From positions 73,124 through 137,123 of the forward strand of contig DASPMY010000050.1 in the NCBI GenBank assembly GCA_035626815.1: 64,000 nt of DNA, written 5' to 3'. The translations under genes were made by a program, and so were the position numbers. The DNA is from Croceibacterium_A sp035626815 (GTDB lineage Bacteria; Pseudomonadota; Alphaproteobacteria; Sphingomonadales; Sphingomonadaceae). Under the pieces are notes generated by a model. It did not search any database, was not told the origin of the DNA, and saw nothing but the letters and a program-made list of their open reading frames with translations. Shown here one piece after another: positions 51,683 to 59,875 of the stretch (within the stretch, counting starts at the first letter, position 1; each line of letters begins with the position of its first letter).

Positions 51683-53668
51683 TCACGGCCTTGCCCCGCT
51701 TTGCGGCGAGCGGTGCTCGGGGCGCAGCGAGCCGTCGTCGTGGCCGCTTTCGGGCTCGGGCAGCTGGCCCTTGTCGGCCGGCACTTCCCCGCCCTCGTTC
51801 CCTGGAATGCCGTCGAAGTACCTGGCGATCGCCGCTTCGAGCTCGGCGATGGCGAACGGCTGGCCGCTGGTCTTGGTCAGGCTCTCGGCGTCGACCAGCA
51901 GCTGGTCGCGCAGCACGGTCTTGAACTGGCCGGTGTTCATCTCCGGGACAAGCACCTTGTCGAAGCCGGCGAGCAATGCGCCGAGGTTCTTCGGCAGCGG
52001 CCAGACGTGGCGGACGTGGACATGGCTGACCGGGAGGCCCTGCTTGCGCGCGCGGCGCACGGCCTGGTGGATCGGGCCGAACGTGCTGCCCCATCCGACC
52101 ACCGCGAGGCGCCCGGTCGGCTCGCCCAGCGACACCTCCTGGTCGGGCACGGCGATGCCGTCGACCTTGCCCTTGCGGGCGTCGGTCATCGCCTGGTGGT
52201 TGGCCGGCGAGTAGTCGATGTTGCCGGTGTTCTCGTGCTTCTCGATGCCGCCGATGCGGTGCATCAGGCCGGGCGTGCCGGGCTTGATCCACGGGCGCGC
52301 GCCCTTCGCGTCGCGCTTGTACGGCAGCAGCGTGTCGCCGGCGTTCTTCTCCTCGAGGAAGGCGACCGGGAACGGCGTGTAGCTCGCCGGGTCGGGCACC
52401 TTCCACGGCTCGGCGGCATTGGCGATGTAGCCGTCGGTCAGCAGCATCACCGGGGTCATGTACTGCACGGCGATGCGGCACGCCTCGATCGCCACCTCGA
52501 ACGCGTCGGCCGGCGAGCGGGCGGCGATGACTGGCATCGGCGCGTCGCCGTTGCGGCCGTAGACCGCCTGGTAGAGGTCGCTCTGCTCGGTCTTGGTCGG
52601 CAGGCCGGTCGACGGTCCGCCGCGCTGCGAGTTGACGATCACCAGCGGCAGCTCGGTCATGATCGCCAGGCCCATCGCCTCGCCCTTGAGCGCGATGCCC
52701 GGGCCCGATGAGCTGGTCACGCCGAGCTGGCCGGCATAGCTGGCGCCGATGGCGGCGCAGATCGCGGCGATCTCGTCCTCGGCCTGGAAGGTGGTGACGC
52801 CGAACTCCTTGAGCCGGGCCAGGTGGTGCAGGATCGCGCTCGCCGGGGTGATCGGATAGCCGCCGAAGAACATCGGCAGCTCGGCCAGCTGGGCGCCGGC
52901 GACGAGGCCGAGGCTGACCGCCTCGGCGCCGGTGATCGTCCGGTAGAGCCCCGGCTCGTGCTCGGCGGCCGGGATCGTCAGCTTGCGCAGCGGGCCCGAG
53001 ATTTCGGCCGTCTCGCCGTAGGCGTGGCCGGCGTTGAGCGCGGCGACGTTGGCGGCGGCGATCTCGGGCTTCTTGGCGAACTTGGCGTTGAGCCAGTCGA
53101 TCAGCGGCTGGCGGTCGCGGTCGAACATCCACAGCGCGAGGCCCAGCGTCCACATGTTCTTCGAGCGCAGCGCGTCCTTGTTGCCGAGCCCGAAAGGCTT
53201 GACCGCCTCGATCGTCAGCGCGCTGATGTCGAACGCCAGCACGTCCCATTTCGCCAGGCTGCCGTCCTCGATCGGGTTGGTCTCGTACTTCGCCTTGTCG
53301 AGGTTGCGCCGGGTGAACTCGCCGGTGTCGGCGATGATCAGCCCGCCCGGCTTGAGCGCGGCGAGGTTGGTCTTGAGCGCCGCCGGGTTCATCGCCACCA
53401 GCACGTCGGGCTGGTCGCCGGCGGTGTCGATCTCGGTCGAGCCGAAGTTGATCTGGAACGCCGAGACGCCGAACAGCGTGCCTTGCGGCGCGCGAATCTC
53501 GGCCGGGAAGTCGGGGAACGTGGCCAGGTCGTTGCCGGCGAGCGCGGTGGAGAGCGTGAACTGCCCGCCGGTCAGCTGCATGCCGTCGCCGCTGTCGCCC
53601 GCGAAACGGACGACGACCGCTTCGGGAGCTTGCGTTTCGGCCGGACGTTCGGCCGCCTGGGTTGCCAT
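51683..53668 (-). CDS. korA: 2-oxoacid:ferredoxin oxidoreductase, fused gamma-alpha subunit (KorA)
   Basis: A 661-residue fusion. Residues about 15-190 are the gamma domain (VVRFAGDSGDGMQLTGGQF), and the rest the alpha/pyrimidine-binding part with FFGGYPITPASAILHHLA, EDEIAAICAAIGASYAGQLG, TSSSGPGIALKGEAMGLA and QRGGPSTGLPTKTEQSDL. It partners KorB. Start ATG at 53668 has AGGA eight bases upstream; 26 further in-frame residues upstream lack family similarity. A second long frame overlapping it is a shadow. Divergent from rppH, with a 126-base shared upstream region. Confidence 0.94.
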   Translation of the reverse strand: MATQAAERPAETQAPEAVVVRFAGDSGDGMQLTGGQFTLSTALAGNDLATFPDFPAEIRAPQGTLFGVSAFQINFGSTEIDTAGDQPDVLVAMNPAALKTNLAALKPGGLIIADTGEFTRRNLDKAKYETNPIEDGSLAKWDVLAFDISALTIEAVKPFGLGNKDALRSKNMWTLGLALWMFDRDRQPLIDWLNAKFAKKPEIAAANVAALNAGHAYGETAEISGPLRKLTIPAAEHEPGLYRTITGAEAVSLGLVAGAQLAELPMFFGGYPITPASAILHHLARLKEFGVTTFQAEDEIAAICAAIGASYAGQLGVTSSSGPGIALKGEAMGLAIMTELPLVIVNSQRGGPSTGLPTKTEQSDLYQAVYGRNGDAPMPVIAARSPADAFEVAIEACRIAVQYMTPVMLLTDGYIANAAEPWKVPDPASYTPFPVAFLEEKNAGDTLLPYKRDAKGARPWIKPGTPGLMHRIGGIEKHENTGNIDYSPANHQAMTDARKGKVDGIAVPDQEVSLGEPTGRLAVVGWGSTFGPIHQAVRRARKQGLPVSHVHVRHVWPLPKNLGALLAGFDKVLVPEMNTGQFKTVLRDQLLVDAESLTKTSGQPFAIAELEAAIARYFDGIPGNEGGEVPADKGQLPEPESGHDDGSLRPEHRSPQSGARP

Positions 53669-53794
53669 CGTTAAGGTCCTGCCGGCGCGACGCGCCACTC
53701 CAACTACATGGGCCCGCGACCTAGGTTCCCACCCCGGGCGCAGCAATCAAGTTTTTCTGTCGCGCAATCAATGCACCCGGTGGAATTACCCCCG

Positions 53795-54298
53795 ATGAAT
53801 GACTATTCGCCCCGCATGAGCGAGCGCGACCTCCGCCACTACCGGCCGTGCGTCGGGATCATGCTGGTCAACGCCGCCGGCCAGGCGTTCGTCGGCAACC
53901 GCATCGACAATCGCGAAAGCGGCTACTGGCAGATGCCCCAGGGCGGGGTCGACGACGGCGAGGACCTCGAGGCGGCGATGCGGCGCGAGCTGGCCGAGGA
54001 AGTCGGCGCCCGGCCCGAGCACCTCGAGGTCGTCGCCCGGCTGCCGGGGGAGCTGTACTACGACCTCCCGCCCGAATTGCAGGGCACGATGTGGGGCGGC
54101 CGGTACTGCGGCCAGCGGCAGACGTGGTACCTCGTCCGCTTCACCGGCGACGATGCCGAGATCGACCTCGCGGCGCACGACCCGCCCGAGTTCTGCGACT
54201 GGCAGTGGATCGATCCCGAGCGGCTGCCCGAGCTGATCGTGCCGTTCAAGCGCGAGGTTTATCAGACGATTGTCGCCGGTTTTAGAGACAAACTGTGA
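53795..54298 (+). CDS. rppH: RNA pyrophosphohydrolase RppH (Nudix)
   Basis: A 167-residue Nudix enzyme that removes pyrophosphate from 5'-triphosphate RNA to trigger decay. HYRPCVGIMLVNAAGQAFVG at the N-terminus, GYWQMPQGGVDDGED, and the Nudix box from GGVDDGED to RRELAEEVG are intact, and C-terminal WQWIDPERLPELIVPFKREVY is typical. ATG at 53795 has GGTGGA about ten bases upstream. Two hairpins follow the stop before the converging TPR gene. Confidence 0.95.
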   Translation: MNDYSPRMSERDLRHYRPCVGIMLVNAAGQAFVGNRIDNRESGYWQMPQGGVDDGEDLEAAMRRELAEEVGARPEHLEVVARLPGELYYDLPPELQGTMWGGRYCGQRQTWYLVRFTGDDAEIDLAAHDPPEFCDWQWIDPERLPELIVPFKREVYQTIVAGFRDKL

Positions 54299-54318
54299 GC
54301 CCCAGCGGAAGCTGGGGC
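54299..54318. terminator. Hairpin after rppH (possible bidirectional terminator or REP)
   Basis: Perfect 8-bp stem GCCCCAGC/GCTGGGGC with a GGAA tetraloop, starting at the base after the rppH stop. No T-run follows on either strand, so intrinsic termination is doubtful; transcript-end protection is equally likely. Confidence 0.5.
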
Positions 54319-54348
54319 CTCAAGCGACGGAGCGCCAGGCCGACCGAG

Positions 54349-54368
54349 GTCCCTGCCTGCGCAGGGAC
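54349..54368. terminator. Second hairpin in the rppH/TPR convergent gap
   Basis: Perfect 8-bp stem GTCCCTGC/GCAGGGAC with a four-base loop, ten bases from the end of the minus-strand TPR gene. No U-tract. With the first hairpin it fills the 80-base convergent gap. Confidence 0.45.
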
Positions 54369-54378
54369 TCGCTGCGCG

Positions 54379-54882
54379 TCAGTTCTGCGTGACCACCGGC
54401 GACGGGGTGACCGCCTCGGCCGTCAGCACCGTCGGCTGCGGGCCGCGGGCGAGCACGGCGGCGAGCTGGCGGGTCTCGTCGCATTCGCCGCCGCAGATCG
54501 ATTCGAGCTGCGCCAGGTTGCGGCGGGCCTTCTCGACCGCGCCCTTCTCGGCCAGCGCGGCGCCCTCGCCCGAGATCGCCGCGAGGTTGTCCGGCTCGCG
54601 CTCGAGCGCCTCGCGGTAGTAGTGGATCGCCTTGCCCTGCAGGCCCTGGTGGCGCGCCGCTTCGGCCAGCTCGAGGTAGATCGGAGTGTACGCCGGATCG
54701 ACCGCCAGCGCCGCCTCGAAGCTGTCGATGGCCGCCTGGTCCTGGCCCTGGGCGAGCTCGCTGCGCCCCTCGGCAATCAGCGCCGCGGCGCGCGGATCGG
54801 GCTGCCGGTCGGCCCCGTAACCGACGCTGGCGGTGACCGCCGCAAGCAGAGAAAGGGCAACGGCGGCAGGCGTATGACGCAT
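54379..54882 (-). CDS. Exported tetratricopeptide repeat protein
   Basis: A 167-residue protein with a Sec signal peptide of about 23-25 residues (AAVALSLLAAVTASVGYGA). The mature part has three TPR-like helical pairs (AALIAEGRSELAQGQDQAAIDSFEAALAVDPAY, ...AIHYYREALEREPDNLAAI, ...GAVEKARRNLAQLE are its repeat units, each shortened here) and ends with a Pro/Val/Thr tail. One Cys pair, CGGEC. ATG at 54882 has AAGGAG six bases upstream. Role unknown; periplasmic scaffold likely. Confidence 0.85.
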   Translation of the reverse strand: MRHTPAAVALSLLAAVTASVGYGADRQPDPRAAALIAEGRSELAQGQDQAAIDSFEAALAVDPAYTPIYLELAEAARHQGLQGKAIHYYREALEREPDNLAAISGEGAALAEKGAVEKARRNLAQLESICGGECDETRQLAAVLARGPQPTVLTAEAVTPSPVVTQN

Positions 54883-54944
54883 CGCGAACTCCTTGAGCGC
54901 GAGTATGGTTGAATGGCGTTTATCGCCCATGAACGCGCTAGCTA

Positions 54945-56123
54945 TCACGGCTTTTCTAGACGCGCGATGAAAAACCCGTCGGTCTGGTCGTGGCGCGGCG
55001 TCAGCCGCACGCCGGGCCCGCGCGGCCGGCCGAGCGGGAGAACAGGCGGGTCGGCGCGCCACTCGGGCCGCTCGCCGAGAAAGGCCTCGACTTGCCCCGC
55101 GCCTTCCTCGTCGAGCAGCGAGCAGGTGACGTAGATCAGCCGTCCGCCGGGGCGAACGAGGCTTGCGGCAACGCCGATCAGATAGCGCTGCAGCGCCGTG
55201 AGCCGCTCAAGGCTCGCCGCGTCGAGCCGCCAGCGCGCCTCCGGATTGCGCCGCCAGGTGCCGGTCCCCGAGCACGGCGCGTCGACCAGCACCGCGTCCG
55301 CCCGGCCCTGCCACGCGCCCAGGGCCTCGAGCTCCCGCCCCGGGTCGAGCAGCACGGTCTCCGCCACCAGCGCCCCCGCCCGCTCGGCGCGCGGGCGCAG
55401 GCGCGAGAGGCGCGCGCGATCGGTGTCGGCGGCGACCAGCGTGCCCTCGTTGGCCATCGCCGCCGCCAGCGCCAGCGTCTTGCCGCCGGCCCCGGCGCAC
55501 AAGTCGATCACCGTCTCGCCCGCCCGGGCGGCGACCGCCTCGCAGGCGAGCTGGCTGCCGCAGTCCTGCACTTCGATGCGGCCGTCGCGGAACTCGGGCC
55601 ATTGCTCGACCGGCGTGCCGAACGGCAGCCGCACGCCGTTCGCGGTCGGCAGCGCTTCCCCGGCTTGGGGCAGCACGAGCGAGGCCCGCTCGGCCTTGAG
55701 GCTGTTGACGCGGATATCGAGCGGCGCCCGCTCGAGCAGCGCGGCGGCTTCGGGGCCGTCGATCCCCGATTGCTCCAGCTTTTCCGCGAGCCACGACGGC
55801 GCAATGCCGCCCTCGGCCACGAGCTCGCCGTCCTCGATCGCGGCCGGGCCGTAGCTCGAGCCGTCGAACAACAGGAGGATCGACGGGTCCTCCTCGCCCA
55901 GGCGCAACATCGCCGCGCGGCCGTTGTGCGGGATCGGCCCGCACGCGCGGATCGCGCGGAACACCAGCTCGCGCACCGCGCGGCGGTCCTTCGAGCCGGC
56001 GAAACGGTTGGCGCGGAACCATTCGGCGAGGATGCGGTCGGCCGGCGGCCCCTTGGCCAGCGCCGAGGCGATCACCGTATCGAGCAGCCCGATCGCCGCC
56101 TCGACCCGCGCTGCGGGGGTCAC
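54945..56123 (-). CDS. RsmB/NOP-family RNA (cytosine-C5) methyltransferase
   Basis: A 392-residue enzyme modifying cytosine-5 in rRNA (RsmB targets C967 of 16S). An N-terminal NusB-like helical domain (FRANRFAGSKDRRAVRELVF) precedes the catalytic domain: VIDLCAGAGGKTLALAA (SAM), VDAPCSGTGTWRRNPEARW with the PC cysteine, and VTCSLLDEEGAGQV with the TC catalytic cysteine. C-terminal GFFIARLEKP is typical. It lies 104 bases after guaB across a palindromic element. RsmB itself versus another RsmB-like paralog is not decided. Confidence 0.9.
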   Translation of the reverse strand: MTPAARVEAAIGLLDTVIASALAKGPPADRILAEWFRANRFAGSKDRRAVRELVFRAIRACGPIPHNGRAAMLRLGEEDPSILLLFDGSSYGPAAIEDGELVAEGGIAPSWLAEKLEQSGIDGPEAAALLERAPLDIRVNSLKAERASLVLPQAGEALPTANGVRLPFGTPVEQWPEFRDGRIEVQDCGSQLACEAVAARAGETVIDLCAGAGGKTLALAAAMANEGTLVAADTDRARLSRLRPRAERAGALVAETVLLDPGRELEALGAWQGRADAVLVDAPCSGTGTWRRNPEARWRLDAASLERLTALQRYLIGVAASLVRPGGRLIYVTCSLLDEEGAGQVEAFLGERPEWRADPPVLPLGRPRGPGVRLTPRHDQTDGFFIARLEKP

Positions 56124-56129
56124 TTCTCC

Positions 56130-56224
56130 CCACCCGCTTGCGGGAGGGGCCGGCGGTGGGCCACTTCGAAACGCATCGCCGGGCTCACATGCCCACCCCT
56201 AACCCCTCCCGCAAGCGGGAGGGG
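56130..56224. repeat. REP-like palindromic element between guaB and the RsmB-like gene
   Basis: Two related GC-rich palindromes in the 103-base gap. The guaB-proximal one (56203-56224) is a perfect 10-bp stem CCCCTCCCGC with loop AA, immediately after the guaB stop. The distal one (56133-56144) is CCCGC/GCGGG inside a similar CTCCC...GGGAGGGG context. The pair has the look of a dispersed extragenic element; the first may also act in 3'-end formation of guaB mRNA. Confidence 0.75.
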
Positions 56225-56226
56225 CA

Positions 56227-57678
56227 CTAGCGCGTCGGATAGTTCGGCGCCTCGCGGGTGATCGAGACGTCGTGGACGTGGCTTTCCGAGAGCCCGGCGT
56301 TGGTGATGCGGATGAAGCGGGCCTTGGTCCGCAGCTCGTCGATCGTCGCCGCGCCGGTGTAGCCCATCGCCGCCTTGATCCCGCCGACGAGCTGGTGGAC
56401 CACATCGCGCGCCGGGCCCTTGTAGGGCACTTGGCCTTCGATCCCCTCGGGGACCAGCTTCATCTGGTCCTTGATGTCCTGCTGGAAGTAGCGGTCGGCG
56501 CTGCCGCGGGCCATCGCCCCGACCGAGCCCATCCCGCGGTACGACTTGTACGCCCGGCCCTGGTAGAGGAACGTCTCGCCCGGCGCTTCCTCGGTCCCCG
56601 CGAGCAGCGAGCCGACCATCACCGTCGAGGCGCCGGCGGCGAGCGCTTTGGCGGCGTCGCCGCTGGTCCGCAGGCCGCCGTCGGCGATCACCGGCACGTC
56701 GCCCGCGGCGCCCGCCGCCTCCATGATCGCGGTCAGCTGCGGCACGCCTACGCCGGCGACGATGCGCGTGGTGCAGATCGAGCCCGGGCCGATGCCGACC
56801 TTGACCGCGTCCGCCCCGGCATCGGCCAGCGCCTTGGTCGCCTCGGCGGTGGCGACGTTGCCGGCGACCACCTGCACCGCGTTCGACAGCCGCTTGACCC
56901 GCTCGACCGCGCGCGCGACCTCCTTGTTGTGGCCGTGCGCGGTGTCGATGACGATGACGTCGCATTCGGCCGCGACCAGCGCCTCGGTGCGCTCGAAGCC
57001 CTTGTCGCCGACGGTCGTCGCCGCCGCCACGCGCAGCCGGCCGCCTCGGTCCTTGGTGGCGTCGGGATTGAGCACGGCCTTTTCCATGTCCTTGACGGTG
57101 ATCAGGCCGATGCAGCGGTAATCGTCGTCGACCACCAGCAGCTTCTCGATCCGCCGCTGGTGCAGCAGCCGCCGCGCCTCGTCCTGGCTGACGCCGGCCG
57201 GGACGGTGGCCAGGTTGTCGTGCGTCATCAGCTCGCGCACCGGCTGGCGCGGATTGTCGGCGAAGCGCACGTCGCGGTTGGTCAGGATGCCGCACAGCTT
57301 GCCGGTCGCGGCGGTCACCGGGATGCCGCTGATGCGGTGCTCGGTCATCAGCGCCTGCGCCTCGCCGAGCGTCGCGTCGGGGGCGATGGTGATCGGGTTG
57401 ACGATCATGCCGCTCTCGAAGCGCTTGACCATGCGCACGGCGTCGCACTGCTCCTCGATCGTCAGGTTGCGGTGGAGCACGCCGATCCCGCCGAGCTGCG
57501 CCATGACGATCGCCATCTCGGCCTCGGTGACGGTGTCCATCGCCGAGGACAGGATCGGGATGTTGAGCGCGATCTCGCGCGTCAAGCGGGTCTTCGTGCT
57601 CGCCTGCGAGGGCAGGATGTCGCTCTCGGCCGGCCTCAGCAGGACGTCGTCGAAAGTGAGGCCGGTGTCGATGTCCAT
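56227..57678 (-). CDS. guaB: IMP dehydrogenase GuaB
   Basis: Rate-limiting step of guanine nucleotide synthesis: IMP to XMP with NAD. 483 residues from ATG 57678 (an ATG five codons earlier at 57693 is in frame). TIM barrel starting LTFDDVLLRPAESD, two CBS domains at about 95-205 (ISGIPVTAATGKLCG, DDYRCIGLITVKDMEK), the catalytic cysteine in GPGSICTTRIV, phosphate loop ADGGLRTSGD, the flap YRGMGSVGAM and the R-Y loop region near DRYFQQ. Complete. Confidence 0.97.
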   Translation of the reverse strand: MDIDTGLTFDDVLLRPAESDILPSQASTKTRLTREIALNIPILSSAMDTVTEAEMAIVMAQLGGIGVLHRNLTIEEQCDAVRMVKRFESGMIVNPITIAPDATLGEAQALMTEHRISGIPVTAATGKLCGILTNRDVRFADNPRQPVRELMTHDNLATVPAGVSQDEARRLLHQRRIEKLLVVDDDYRCIGLITVKDMEKAVLNPDATKDRGGRLRVAAATTVGDKGFERTEALVAAECDVIVIDTAHGHNKEVARAVERVKRLSNAVQVVAGNVATAEATKALADAGADAVKVGIGPGSICTTRIVAGVGVPQLTAIMEAAGAAGDVPVIADGGLRTSGDAAKALAAGASTVMVGSLLAGTEEAPGETFLYQGRAYKSYRGMGSVGAMARGSADRYFQQDIKDQMKLVPEGIEGQVPYKGPARDVVHQLVGGIKAAMGYTGAATIDELRTKARFIRITNAGLSESHVHDVSITREAPNYPTR

Positions 57679-57798
57679 GTGCCACTCTATCATGCGCGGA
57701 GCGATTCGTGGCGGCCCATGTAACCGCGGTTCGTGACGGGGGCTAGAGGCGGTCCGTCCGGTGCTGCGCGGCCACGGCCGATCGTCCGCGCGGTCCGG

Positions 57799-58455
57799 TC
57801 AGCGATGGAACTGCTGGCAATCGATCCCGCCGAGATGAATGGCCGCCGGGAAACGCAGGCAGAACGCGCGCGCCTCGTCGACCGTCGGCGCCCGCTCGCC
57901 GCGCGACACTTCGCAGCTCACGCCATCGTATTCCTTGGCGGATGGATCGGCCCTGCAGCGCTCGTCGATCGCGAATGCCATCTCGATGTCCGCGAGGCCC
58001 CGTTGGCCGGCCTGGATGTAGTCGGCCTGAGCGGCATATCGCTCGATGGTCGGGCCGATTTGCCGCTGCGACTGCCACGCCTTGAACTCGGGATAGCCGA
58101 CCGCCACGACGACGCCGAGGACAGCCACGACCAGGCTCAGCAGCTGATGGTCCTTGATGAGCTTGGTGATCCTGGCGAGCGCGGGAGTGCGGAACGATCC
58201 GCCGAGCTGCTCGGCCTCGTAATAGCCCTTGGCCGTCAGCTCCAGCGGGGCTTCGGCGGTGGGGCTTTCCGTGCCGCTCGACACGAGCTTGGCCTCCGCC
58301 AGCTCGGCGACGATCAGCGCAAGGATGTGGTCGGGCTGGCCTGCGCTCGCCGGGGCAAGAAGCGCGCTCGCCGAATGCTTCGCGGCAGGGTCCTTGAGCG
58401 CCTCCTCGTAGAGCCGGCGCAGCAAGAGATTTCGCGTTTCGGATACCGTGGCCAT
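57799..58455 (-). CDS. Hypothetical membrane-associated protein
   Basis: A 218-residue protein not recognised. One transmembrane helix at about 118-138 (LLSLVVAVLGVVVAVGYPEF) separates an N-terminal cytoplasmic helical part, which resembles a winged-helix-like arrangement (LALIVAELAEAKLV, ELTAKGYYEAEQLG), from a C-terminal part with three cysteines. ATG at 58455 has GGGGAGG about nine bases upstream; an in-frame ATA-rich extension to 58488 is unlikely. Divergent from the DUF2200 gene. Confidence 0.7.
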   Translation of the reverse strand: MATVSETRNLLLRRLYEEALKDPAAKHSASALLAPASAGQPDHILALIVAELAEAKLVSSGTESPTAEAPLELTAKGYYEAEQLGGSFRTPALARITKLIKDHQLLSLVVAVLGVVVAVGYPEFKAWQSQRQIGPTIERYAAQADYIQAGQRGLADIEMAFAIDERCRADPSAKEYDGVSCEVSRGERAPTVDEARAFCLRFPAAIHLGGIDCQQFHR

Positions 58456-58545
58456 CGCCGCTAGCCTCCCCCGACCCTTAGATATCACTCGCAGAGCTCG
58501 TGGGTAGCCTCATAAGGGCAGGTGGCGGTTGAGCGGGAGAGTCGC

Positions 58546-58896
58546 ATGCCACGGATGGATCCGCGCCTGATCAAGTTCTCGAAGGTCTATCCGATGTACG
58601 TCCAGAAGGCCGAGCGGAAGGGGCGGACAAGGGGGGAAGTCGATGAGGTGATCGGCTGGTTGACCGGCTACGACCGCGCCGGCCTCGACGACCAGATCGC
58701 GCGCGAGACCGACTTCGCAACGTTCTTCGCCGAAGCCCCGCGGCTCCACCCCAACCGCGGCCAGATCACCGGCGTGATCTGCGGCTACCGGGTCGAGGAC
58801 ATCGCGGATCCGTTCGAGCAGCAGCTCCGCCAGCTCGACAAGCTCATCGACGAGCTGGCCAAGGGCAAGGCGATGGAGAAGATCAAGCGAGGCTGA
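58546..58896 (+). CDS. DUF2200 family protein
   Basis: A 116-residue small soluble protein matching DUF2200: FSKVYPMYVQKAERKGRT, EVIGWLTGYD, ETDFATFFAEAP, GVICGYRVEDI and the terminal LDKLIDELAKGKAMEKI. Function unknown. ATG at 58546 has GGGAG seven bases upstream; an in-frame GTG eight codons earlier is less supported. Gene converges on the LacI-like gene with 12 bases between stops. Confidence 0.88.
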   Translation: MPRMDPRLIKFSKVYPMYVQKAERKGRTRGEVDEVIGWLTGYDRAGLDDQIARETDFATFFAEAPRLHPNRGQITGVICGYRVEDIADPFEQQLRQLDKLIDELAKGKAMEKIKRG

Positions 58897-58908
58897 AGCG
58901 ACGGCGGC

Positions 58909-59736
58909 TCAGGCCGCGTATTCGAGGACCGAGTCGCGTTCCACGATCTCGAACGGAACCTGCTTGTGCTGGTTGGCCGGCGAGCGATGGCGAATGCTGT
59001 CGATCAGCAGCTTGGCGGCCACTTCGCCCATTTCCTCGAGCGGCTGGCGGACCGAGGTCAGGCGCGGCCGGACGGTCCGGGCGACGGCGTTGTCGTCGAA
59101 GCCTGCGAGCGAGATGTCCCCCGGGATGGCGACCCCCGCCGCATGGGCGGCATCGATGATCCCGGCGGCCATTTCGTCGTTGCTGGCGAAGATCGCTGTC
59201 GGCCGGGCGGCAAACAGGGTCGCCGCCAGCTCGCGCCCGGACTGGCGCGAGAAGTCCCCTTGCACGATCAGCCCCGGGTCGATCCGCAGGCCCTTGCCGC
59301 CCAAGGCGTTCGCATAGCCGTTGTAGCGGCGCATGCTGACGAGGTGGATGCTCGGCCCGCGGACGAACCCGATCCGCCGATGGCCCTTGCGGAGCAGATG
59401 GTCGGTGATCGCGCGCGCGGCGTCGTACTCGTCCATTACCACCGTGCTTCCGCGATCGGTGTCGAGCAACGGCGCGATCCGCACGTAAGGCAGCCCGCGC
59501 TCCTCGATCAGGCCGAGCACGTGGCGATCGTCGGACAGGGGCGGCGTGAGGATAACCCCGGCGAACGCGTCGGAATCGAGAGCCTCGGTTATCGGCTTGC
59601 GATTGGTGTAGAGGTTCTCGGCCTGCGCCGGGAAGCCGTGCGAGCGGGCCGACCGGATGACGGCGTCCTGGATCCGGGAGACGTATTCGCTGCCGTTGTT
59701 GTCGAACAGCACCAGTATCCGTGTGCGAGTGCTCAT
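58909..59736 (-). CDS. LacI-family ligand-binding protein lacking the HTH domain
   Basis: A 275-residue protein starting directly in the periplasmic-binding-like fold of LacI/GalR regulators: RTRILVLFDNNGSEYVSRIQDAVIRSARSHGF, then MDEYDAARAITDHLLRKGHRRIGFVRG, FASNDEMAAGIIDAAHAAG and SLAGFDDNAVAR are visible (each motif only partly quoted by its key residues). The usual N-terminal helix-turn-helix of about 55 residues is absent: the 139 bases up to the dehydrogenase stop encode nothing like it in any frame. It may be truncated, a cytoplasmic sensor, or a regulator with a partner. A longer start at 59751 adds only five residues. Confidence 0.82.
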   Translation of the reverse strand: MSTRTRILVLFDNNGSEYVSRIQDAVIRSARSHGFPAQAENLYTNRKPITEALDSDAFAGVILTPPLSDDRHVLGLIEERGLPYVRIAPLLDTDRGSTVVMDEYDAARAITDHLLRKGHRRIGFVRGPSIHLVSMRRYNGYANALGGKGLRIDPGLIVQGDFSRQSGRELAATLFAARPTAIFASNDEMAAGIIDAAHAAGVAIPGDISLAGFDDNAVARTVRPRLTSVRQPLEEMGEVAAKLLIDSIRHRSPANQHKQVPFEIVERDSVLEYAA

Positions 59737-59846
59737 TGCCCCATACCTCACCCTGAGCGGGAGGCACGAGCCTTACGCGATGAACCTAAAAAAACTCTCA
59801 AAGGCGCCCGCGCACGGGGGACAGCGCTGCATGAGGGACAACCGGC

Positions 59847-59868
59847 GGGCCGGCACCACCACCGGCCC
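59847..59868. terminator. Hairpin downstream of the 3-hydroxybutyrate dehydrogenase gene
   Basis: Perfect 7-bp GGGCCGG/CCGGCCC stem with an 8-base loop, eight bases after the dehydrogenase stop on the minus strand. No U-tract follows, so it may stabilise the 3' end rather than terminate. Confidence 0.35.
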
Positions 59869-59875
59869 TCCCTCG

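Noticed and set aside
51585..53249. Same-strand frame of about 554 codons within korA
   Set aside because: Out-of-frame reading of korA, Arg/Ala/Asp/Pro repetitive, no homology pattern.
59752..59875. Remnant HTH domain for the LacI-like protein
   Set aside because: Read in all frames on the minus strand; no helix-turn-helix-like sequence found.
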